Assembly: GCA_947179485.1 (NCBI GenBank)
Contig: OX359247.1
Location: 5,733,060-5,797,059, forward strand
Direction: 5' to 3'
DNA from: Allacma fusca
Taxonomy: Eukaryota > Arthropoda > Collembola > Symphypleona > Sminthuridae
DNA: 64,000 nucleotides
The position numbers and the translations under genes were made by a program. Positions 46,501-55,286 of the stretch are shown here, in pieces (the first letter of the stretch is position 1; every line of letters starts with the position of its first letter). Below the pieces are notes generated by a model that saw only the letters and a program-made list of their open reading frames with translations, made no database searches and was not told where the DNA came from.

Positions 46501-47154
46501 ATCCTTATAAACGCCAATAAAAAATAGAAATCCAAAACACGACTCATTGTCAGTCAGTTGATCTCAGATTAGTAAGAGTAAGATGATTTGATTATTTTAT
46601 TTTATTTCGCATGGTATCTCTTCTGCTTCCTTGGACTCTAATTCCTACCTTGACTGAAAACAATAATAAATATAATTTTAAAGTAGGAAATAAACATGAG
46701 GAAGTCGAGTATTGATTGAGTCTTCTTTAATCAGAGGATGAGTGTTATCTTGTCAATGGTATTGTGGAATGTGGGTGGGCTAAATTTATATATCATCTTT
46801 GGATTATAAATTGGAAATAGTTAAAATTCCTTCGTTAATGGTTCTTTTGAGATCTGTGATCCGTGACGTCCAGCTTATTTAAATTATATAAATATTTAAT
46901 TTCCATAAGATATTCACTTCTTATCTTATCCTTCAGCGAAACGTAGCCGTTGCAATAATATTCATTTTTTTTTACAAATATTAAACTAGGTCATGAGTAC
47001 TTACCACTTACCTAATGAATATTTTCAGTAAGTGGAAATCAATTGTTGAGACTTGAGACTGCGAAGACTACAGCAATCTAATTATAAGATCCCAAACAGG
47101 TGGATACTCATTAAAAAATCAGAAGGGATTCGAGGTCATCTCCCAACTGCTGTA
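43591..47154. other. No gene seen
   Basis: About 3.5 kb of AT-rich sequence. Short frames (for example 44297-44563, 45370-45648, 45788-46069) show no motif or splice context. Confidence 0.5.
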
Positions 47155-48490
47155 ATGGAGAAAGATAGAGATTTTGAAAATGTAAGTATTTAATTATATT
47201 ATACTGCGTTGACTGGCTTAGCTAAGTGTCTGATTGTGAGTAACTTGTACTGTTAGTTCCGATTGTAGTAAAGCTTTTAATTAATTTTTAGATCCAAAAG
47301 TGGTACACTCCTGCAGATTTGGAAGAGGGTCTAGCTTTTGAGTACTTGTGTGAAGTTGTCAAGAACATTTTCATGGGAATTGAAGAAGGCGTGAAATTGT
47401 CCGAACTAACGGGTAACGTTTTTGTTTTTAAATAATATTTATTTTTATTAGCATGATTGAAATCTAATGAGAAGCTTTTCGTGCTACACCTGGACTTAAA
47501 GATGTGTAAATATTTATCGAGGTTGGTATTTTAAGTAGAATTCCTCCAGCTAAGTGGTTTCACCTTGGACATGGTTCGAGCAGTGAGATTTTTTACTCTG
47601 CAGCATTTTTTATTCCATCTTGATAACATTCTCGAAGTTCGGGGCAAGAAGATCGACGGCCGGATATTCTATTTTGCTTTCGTACGAGATTCCTATATAA
47701 ATAAATTATTATTATTATTTATCTTAAGTTATATATACTAAATGAAGTTATAATAATTTGTATTTTTTTTTTTTTTTTTTTAATTCTGGGGGTTCCAGAT
47801 TAAGGAGACGCTACGGCGAGAGTCCAGGAAGCTAGTTGATATTTCAGACGAGAAACTTTCTAGCGGTCGTGTGTACCACCGGTCATCTTTTCCTGCATCG
47901 GTATAACTGATTGAGAGTATTGATTTTCAGAACTGAACTTCAGTCTCGTCTCGAAATTTAGAAATAATTTGTATATTAATAATATTTAATGTGACTAAAT
48001 AGTTTAATGATGTTAAATTATTTTTTTCTTGTAGTACTCAAAAGTTCTTAATCTTCATCGAGACATCATTTCTGCCACGGTGACTTTAACAGCCCCGTCT
48101 GTAGTACCGCCTTCTAGCAACCCGAATCCTTTCAAAACGGACTTAATGAGAGACGTAACTTAAAAACAATTATCTTTGTGACTATGCCTGAAGCTTTTTG
48201 ATGAGTGAGGTGATCAAATATGGCTTGTTCCGTCAAAGTTTGTATTTTTCTCATTGTAGAAGACAAGCTCAAACTTGGTATCTGAAAGACCACTGCGGAA
48301 TCAAAATGATACAGTAGCGGCTGTTCCTTCGAGTGCCTTATCCCGTCCTGAAACAGTTCAGAAAATCTTGCGAACCCATGTTTTTGGACCCCCAGATTCT
48401 CGCAGCGCACGATATCGTATTCCCTCTGTTAGATCTTCATTTTACAAAGGAGAAACTATACAAAAGGCAACCACAACTTACTTAAACTAA
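47155..48490 (+). CDS. Small protein with LOTUS/OST-HTH-like segment, six exons
   Basis: Exons 47155-47181, 47292-47412, 47539-47681, 47799-47900, 48035-48154 and 48260-48490 join without frame conflict into 247 codons plus stop. Each intron has GT/AG ends. Residues about 20-95 read like a LOTUS winged helix: LCEVVKNIF, then a Gly before VKLSELTEFLQLSGF, then RFFTLQHFLFHLDNILEV, then KIDGRIFYFAF. LOTUS domains bind RNA (including G-quadruplex RNA) or Vasa-type helicases in germ granules; that is family knowledge, and membership here is a pattern judgement. The C-terminal 120 residues are polar, Ser/Pro-rich and probably disordered. The first ATG (9-codon exon) is the only one in frame; the frame is open upstream to 47050, so an upstream exon is possible. 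Confidence 0.65.
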
Positions 48491-49660
48491 ACCTGACTTA
48501 TATAACTGACTTTTAAACTGTCCTACAAGCCCAGTGCACTTCTACCTTGTTAATATTTTCTCAAGTGTTAACTATATTGTCCTTAACTAATAGTTCAGTT
48601 TTATTTTGACAGGAAAAAAAATAATTATTGTACTGTAAACATTGCATATTATGTAAACGTTGGTCATGCATTTTTCTTTGGATACGATGTATTGGAAAAT
48701 ATATACACGGAGTGTTGTAATATTAAAAATAATTCTGGAATTTTTGTTAAAATTAGATATACATAGATGAATTGATACATCGATTCATGTGACAAATGTT
48801 ATATGATACTTATTGAATTAATTGACATGAATAAATTAATCAATCCCAGCACGACCACTGTATAAGGTTTAATAAATTTTACATTCAGTTTCCTCTTTTT
48901 ATCTACAAAAAAACAATATTCATGTCATTCCATATATGCTAAAAAACTCAATGTAAACGTAACACATTCGGGCAAAATCTTGGTATAAAAGAAGACTTCT
49001 AGGTATAAATCCATATGGTCGAATTTTCGGACCTGACATGATGTCGTATGTGAGTTGACAAGTTCGTGGTCTGTTCCTGGACATTGTTCAGGGCTCAGGG
49101 CTCAATCCCAAGTTATCTTAACGCTTCGCTTGAAGTGTAGCCTTCACATTAATAATATCTTTGCCTTTTAGTATTAAATAATATAAGCATTTACTATTAT
49201 AGAACATTCACGATAGTATTTTGTTTTGAATATTTACTAGTCTTCGTCATGAGTTGGTGTCAAAATCAGGTCCCTGTAATACGAACCGAATTTTGCTCGG
49301 TTTTTAGGGGCGAAGCGAAGCGAGAGTCCCTATTGCGAAGGTCTGCTTGTCTGGCTGTCTGCAGAGGCTGTCTTGTCCGCACGATATCTGCAGAATCATT
49401 GCTACTACGCACTACAAACTTTTTACAGCAGCAGATCATGCAAAAAGGAAGAACCCTATTGTTTTTGAAGGACACCGTGTCATCCATTTGACCTCCGAAA
49501 AATAAATAAGGTCACGTATAAACTCATGGTAGTACATATGTGTGCACATTGGGGAGTACAGCTTGCGCCATCTATTGTAGGATTTGTTGCTTACATTGAA
49601 TTGTCTGTTCTGACGACCGGTAGACGTCGGGAGTACTTGTACATCGTGTTTTAAAATCGA
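48491..49660. other. Intergenic, with a possible dispersed repeat
   Basis: I see no gene. At 49303-49490 a block starting TTTTTAGGGGCGAAGCGAAG looks like the end of a dispersed element. The AGGGGCGAAG motif recurs at 20079, at 52191 and inverted at 53899. Confidence 0.4.
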
Positions 49661-49676
49661 ATATGAAACGTTTTTA

Positions 49677-50670
49677 ACAATAGCAACATGACCTCAAATT
49701 GACCTGAAAGAGTCACAAATAGCAACATGACCTCAAATTGACCTGAAAGAGTCACAAATAGCAACATGACCTCAAATTGACCTGAAAGAGTCACAAATAG
49801 CAACATGACCTCAAATTGACCTGAAAGAGTCACAAATAGCAACAAGACCTCAAATTGACCTGAAAGAGTCACAAATAGCAACAAGACCTCAAATTGACCT
49901 GAAAGAGTCGTAAATAGCAACAAGACCTCAAATTGACCTGAAAGAGTCGTAAATAGATACATGACCTCAAATTGACCTGAAAGAGTCGTAAATAGATACA
50001 TGACCTCAAATTGACCTGAAAGAGTCGTAAATAGATACATGACCTCAAATTGACCTGAAAGAGTCGTAAATAGATACATGACCTCAAATTGACCTGAAAG
50101 AGTCGTAAATAGATACATGACCTCAAATTGACCTGAAAGAGTCGTAAATAGATACATGACCTCAAATTGACCTGAAAGAGTCGTAAATAGATACATGACC
50201 TCAAATTGACCTGAAAGAGTCGTAAATAGATACATGACCTCAAATTGACCTGAAAGAGTCGTAAATAGATACATGACCTCAAATTGACCTGAAAGAGTCG
50301 TAAATAGATACATGACCTCAAATTGACCTGAAAGAGTCGTAAATAGATACATGACCTCAAATTGACCTGAAAGAGTCGTAAATAGATACATGACCTCAAA
50401 TTGACCTGAAAGAGTCGTAAATAGATACATGACCTCAAATTGACCTGAAAGAGTCACAAATCGCAACATGACCTCAAATTGACCTCAGTGAGGCATGAAA
50501 AGTTCCATGACCTCAATTTGACCTCAGTAGGTCACAAAAAATTCCTTGACCTTAATTTGACCTCAGTGGGCTACAAGAAGTTTCATTACCTCACGACATT
50601 GATTGACACAAGAATTTCTATGACCTTAATTTGACCTTGGTGGGTTATTAATAGACCCATGACCTTACAT
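49677..50670. repeat. 39-bp tandem array, over 20 copies (array 3)
   Basis: Units of 39 bases contain TGACCTCAAATTGACCTGAA followed by AGAGTCACAAATAGCAAC or the variant AGAGTCGTAAATAGATAC. About 20 tight copies run from 49677 to 50480, including about 14 seemingly identical units (49930-50440), followed by 4-5 diverged copies to about 50670. On the minus strand each unit gives AGGTCA-ATTTG-AGGTCA. The 272-codon minus-strand frame with 13-residue repeats is a by-product. The unit aligns with arrays 1 and 2 at about 60 percent by eye. Confidence 0.93.
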
Positions 50671-51458
50671 ATACTTTGTAATGAATCTCAAATAACATTC
50701 TTGTGACCATTTGGAGCTATTGAAGTGCATGGTTTTATTTACATGTGTACCTGTCATTTATGCTTTGAACCGCTGGGCTCAAGTGAGGTCAACAAAATCT
50801 TTGCACTATTTACAGATGTTTAAGGCCAATCTAAAGTTATTGAACAACGTGTAACTTAGAATGCCTATATACTTGAGGTCAATGGAGTAATTAATTGTTA
50901 CCTGCTATGACCATAACATAAACTGCTATGAGATGTTTGGATACATCGGATATTGTAAACGAGAGCAATTTCTGTTGGACACCAGTACTTAGTTGGACAA
51001 ATGTCACCTCAACTGCTGAAATTCGATTTTGTTTTGTTGTTTTTAATAAAACGCAGAAGGATGACTTGGATGCTAAACTATAAACTTTGATTTGATACCA
51101 AAATGTGGAAACTAGTCTGAGTGTGAGTTGACAGGAAGACAGAAATATAAGAGGCCTAATCAATCCAAAACAACAATACAGGTTATTAATTCAATCAAGG
51201 CATCGGGCGAACCCAAACTGATGCGTATCGGTAGCACTAGGTAAGACCCGCCACCATCGTTTGTTGATATATTATGCTTGTATATGCGGTCATTACAGGT
51301 CTTGTGGATTCATGTAACTACATTATGCCTTACACACCTAGAAACTACCAACAAAAGGTTTAATGATTGTATTAAATAAGAGTTGTAAAGCAGATCGGCC
51401 TAAAATTATTTAAAGCCCGATTTTTTGGTTTTAATGTCTTTTGTGCGCGGACCAAATT
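50671..51458. other. No gene seen
   Basis: AT-rich spacer; a 90-codon minus-strand frame at 50891-51163 has no motif support. Confidence 0.5.
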
Positions 51459-51744
51459 TACTGTCAAATCGCTCAAAAAGTTTGCATGTCTCGTTATCGA
51501 ATGATTTATTACCCACGGCTCCTCCCGTAAAAAATTGACCCATCCATACGCGCGAAAATCGTATCGCAATGTTTTTCCATTGTGATAGAAATCTATTGAT
51601 CTAGAAATCCTTTGCTCTCGCAATGGAAAAACATTGCGATACGATTTTCGCGCGTATGGATGGGTCAATTTTTTACGGGAGGAGCCGTGGGTAATAAATC
51701 ATTTGATAACGAGACATGCAAACTTTTTGAGCGATTTGACAGTA
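51459..51744. repeat. Near-perfect 124-bp inverted repeat (hairpin)
   Basis: The arms 51459-51582 and 51621-51744 are reverse complements with a single mismatch (in the ATGATTTATT / AATAAATCATTTG region), separated by a 38-base loop. The arms include CCATCCATACGCGCGAAAAT and CACGGCTCCTCCCGT. Mirror-image small frames on both strands are by-products. It is either a foldback-type transposon or a locus that transcribes a long hairpin RNA. Confidence 0.93.
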
Positions 51745-52600
51745 CACCAATCAACTTCTATATGCTCTAGTACTAATATACAACACTCAATTTCACAAAT
51801 TTCTAACATTTTCTACATCCGTAGAACAAAACAATATGGATAGCTTTTGAACAATACGGATTGTTCAAAAAACAAAACAAAACAAAACTCAGTGAACAAA
51901 ACAAAACTCAGTGAACAAAACAAAACTCAAACTGTTCTACTTTTGTTCATTTCCGAAGACAGCAAAACAAAACAAAACGAACAAATTACAGCACTACGTA
52001 CAGGCAGTGCGAGTGCGCTAAATCGTGATGGGAAATGTAAACGAAGAAATGTTCAGATGTACTTACTTACAAATACGAACCATTAAAATATGAACTGTGT
52101 ATTTTTCACGATTCTTAAATTGTCTTAAAAATCAAAAAATCATTCCTCGTCTCGTCAGCACTAACAATAAGTGCTGTCGCTAATTGCATAAGGGGCGAAG
52201 AGTCATCCTGTGATGTCACAGCAAGATCTAGAAACTGTAGAAATCTTAAGCGTTCGTATGCATACTTGTGCGCTTTAAAACGTTTACACGTTTCGGTGAA
52301 TACTAACACTTTTGCGTGTAAACTTAAATATGTACGCACATGCTTATCTCACTGTGGGCATTATAGTGATAAAACGCTTTATTAAATTCTACCCGTATAA
52401 TCACATTAAATATGTAAAATCTACTCTAAAGGAAAAATATTTCCAAACAAAATTGAATCACGCATGTGCGAAATTGTGCGACATCTACCGGTTGATGGAA
52501 AAATTATTGGATGAAAGCTTAACTCCCACTTTCTGCACATATATATATATTTGCAGGTGTAACGAGGGAAACATCCTCAAACCCAAAATCATGTTTGAAC
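51745..52600. other. No gene seen; AACAAAACAAAAC repeats
   Basis: Near 51865-51985 there are short tandem repeats of AACAAAACAAAACTCAGTG. Nothing else is supported. Confidence 0.5.
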
Positions 52601-52601
52601 C

Positions 52602-52747
52602 CAAGTTTTTAGGTTTGAATCGAAATTTAAGTTTGAATCGAAGTTTAAGGTTGAATCGAAATTTAAGTTTGAACCGAAGTTTAAGTTTTAAACAAAGTTT
52701 AACTTTCAATCGAAGTTTAAGTTTAAGTTCGGAACTAAATTCAAGTT
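52602..52747. repeat. 18-bp tandem repeat, about 8 copies
   Basis: Units like TTTGAATCGAAATTTAAG or TTTGAATCGAAGTTTAAG repeat head to tail with decay at the right. A 145-codon plus-strand frame runs through them (six-residue periodicity, SLNR-type) and is a by-product. Confidence 0.8.
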
Positions 52748-54647
52748 GATATTTGAAGCTATGATCGAGTATCGGCTAAAAATCCGATCCAAGTATGAGT
52801 ATTTGTTAAAGTTAAAATGTTGCTTGGATTGTATTTATTTGTGATTCTGCGTCGCACTTTTGTTGTTAGAAATCTGGTGTGTTGTAGTTTTGCGACTAAC
52901 CTAAGTTGTAACAAAACCCCAATACTTAAAATCACAAAACTTATGCTATATTACTGCAGTACGGGCACCCCTAAAAACCGTAAAAACTACAATTAGACAC
53001 GCTGACATTTGTGGGTTAATGTGCATAAAACAGAAATTAAGTGTGAACCATTGAGACATCTAGCGGCTGACGATGATAACATGTACAAAACAAACAAACT
53101 TTAATTTGAATACAAAATTATACGCTATATAGCTTTTAAAGTACTTCCTAGTTTCTGTACACACATATTTGGTTTTGCTTTTAATGTGACCTCTTGTACA
53201 TTTCAGATCCTGAGGTTACGCGGATCATCCGGTTTCCTCCAAAGGCAGTAGCTTCACATTTTATCTAATCTGTCCCCTGTCACAGTACAAACTGAGTCGC
53301 CTCCTGTCACAGGTTTCCATAATTTTTTATGGTATTTGCGGCCAAGCACGCACAGCATACAAGTATTAAAGGGGGCATCCATTTACGTCGCCGGAACAAC
53401 TGAATAAGTTTAGTATACCGGAGGAACACCGATTTATATAAAAATGGCTACGTAGACACATTTTGAGGCGTAGACTAAGGTTGTGAACCTCTACACTAGT
53501 GTTTGTTCCGGACGCTTCTAGTTTCAAAAATATGAAAGGTCAAAGATCATATTTATGATAACTTAATGAAGTACATAAACAATCAGAAGTTGTGGGTCCA
53601 ATTAGAATTGTGGGATTTAGCTTATCATAACCTGGATTGATGTTGAGTCATCAGTGTACATAACAAAAATCTAAAAAATAATAACCTAACTAACAATATG
53701 ATAACTTCGAATTGATTTAATAAGTGAAAAGGGAATTAACAAGTAAATGTTGTGATCATCATCCTTTCACCCTCCGTATATTGGAAACTAGAAGTGTTCA
53801 GAAAAGACGCTTCCACAAGTTTAATCTACACTTCAAAAGGTGTCTGTGTAGCAATTTTTATCTGAATCGGTGTTCAGCCTAGACTTATTCCACTTCGCCC
53901 CTAAAGCCTAAATGGTTTATTAGAGTCTCAGAGTTAATATTGGAGGCTGAGGCTGTATGTGTTCAGTGTTGCATGTGCATATAATGTAATGTTAGTATTA
54001 AACTACATGGGACAGGGAACTAAAGTGGCTGGAACTGGGACGGAGGACATATAGACGTGTCGGTCTGATGAAATAGCAGAGACGAAAAATCCAGATCATA
54101 CTTGTCTTCAATATCTTCAACTATTCCTGGTGTGCGGAGCAATTCGTTTCAGTTCTTGGGTGAGTGGTGTTTATTCGATTATGCTGTCCTTGCAGTTAGT
54201 ACTTCAGTAGATCATAATGTTTGTACAAATAGAATATTGTTTGTGGGTTCTTGTAACTAATTATTGTGTAAGAAGGAGGTAAAGATGTGGTAATTCCACA
54301 TTTTGTTTGATATCTGTATCTCTAAGAAATCTGGATAATAAAGTTAAGCGGAAATCGTTAAAGTTAAGTCCGCGATGTAAGTGTTCATGCCACAGTAATG
54401 CAAGGAAGTGTTCTTTTAATTTAGTCAATTAGTATTAGCTAACTGCTCCTAAATAAGTGCTGTGAAATATTATGTATTTCTACAATTTGCCAAGAACTGG
54501 TGAATTTGTCCTGCCAAATTGCATGTAAGTATAGTAAATAATTCAAGCAAATAACATTTAGAAATGTTGTGGAGTTCATGCTTCTAATTAAAAAATATCT
54601 GCTGGCCGGGTAAAAGAACTTTAAGTACCTTACAATTGGAAATATGA
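52748..54647. other. No gene seen
   Basis: AT-rich spacer upstream of the foldback element. No supported exon; an inverted CTTCGCCCCTAAA motif lies at 53899. Confidence 0.5.
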
Positions 54648-54655
54648 GTCATAGG

Positions 54656-55191
54656 GTCAGGCTAGAGCCGAGAACAGAGAACAGAGAGGCTAGAAGTGAG
54701 GACAACCGACAACAGAATACAGAGGACAAATCACTGAGGACAGGATCACTGAGGACAAAATCTTTGGGGACGAAATCACTGAGGACAAGATCAGTGGGGA
54801 CAAGATCAGTGATAACAAAATCACTGAGGACAAAATCACTATTCTCAAAAGTCCTCAGTAAATTTTTCCGCGGTGATCTTGTCCTCACTGATTTTGTCCC
54901 CACAGATTTTGTCCCTACTGATCTTGTCCACACTGATCCTGTCCTCAGTGATTTTGTTCCCACAGATTTTGTCCCAACTGAACCTGTCCTCATTGATTTT
55001 GTCCTCAGTGATTTTGTCCTGTGATTTTGTCCTCAGTGGTCCTGTCCTCAGTGATCTGTCCTTTGTTCTCGGTTCTAGCCGAAAGTGTCCTCGGTTCTTT
55101 CGTCCTCACTTCTTGTCCTCTGTTCTCGGTTGTCCTGACTTCTAGCCTCTCTCTTCTCAACTGTCCTCTGTTCTCGGTTCTAGCCTGACCC
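54656..55191. mobile_element. Foldback-type element with 8-bp target duplication
   Basis: The termini GGGTCAGGCTAGAGCCGAGA and its right-end complement (TTCTCGGTTCTAGCCTGACCC) are inverted repeats. GAGTCATA lies directly outside both ends (54648-54655 and 55192-55199), an exact 8-bp target duplication. The interior is almost wholly 15-bp repeats: ACTGAGGACAAAATC-type on the left half and inverted ACTGATTTTGTCCTC-type on the right, meeting near 54855. The open frames with five-residue periodicity are by-products. No transposase. It sits about 100 bases upstream of the start codon at 55287. Confidence 0.88.
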
Positions 55192-55286
55192 GAGTCATAC
55201 TTTCGTATGTACTATTTCTATTCATAGGAGTTCATAGTTTGTATCGATAATGAATGTGATTTATAGCAGCTGGTGAGGATTGAATC

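Noticed and set aside
49651-50469. 272-codon minus-strand ORF with 13-residue repeats (and the overlapping 189-codon ORF)
   Set aside because: It is a direct read-through of the 39-bp array. The period is a multiple of three, several frames are open, and there is no promoter or splice context.
6140-50670. CRISPR-like arrays
   Set aside because: The repeats are head to tail with no unique spacers, and the genome is eukaryotic.
51372-51843. Two small ORFs with the same peptide on opposite strands
   Set aside because: They arise from the two arms of the perfect hairpin, with no independent coding evidence.
52312-52749. 145-codon plus-strand ORF
   Set aside because: The C-terminal half is the 18-bp repeat, and the N-terminal half has no recognisable domain or splice context.
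54644-55145. ORFs with five-residue repeats (114-126 codons)
   Set aside because: They are generated by the 15-bp repeats of the foldback element.
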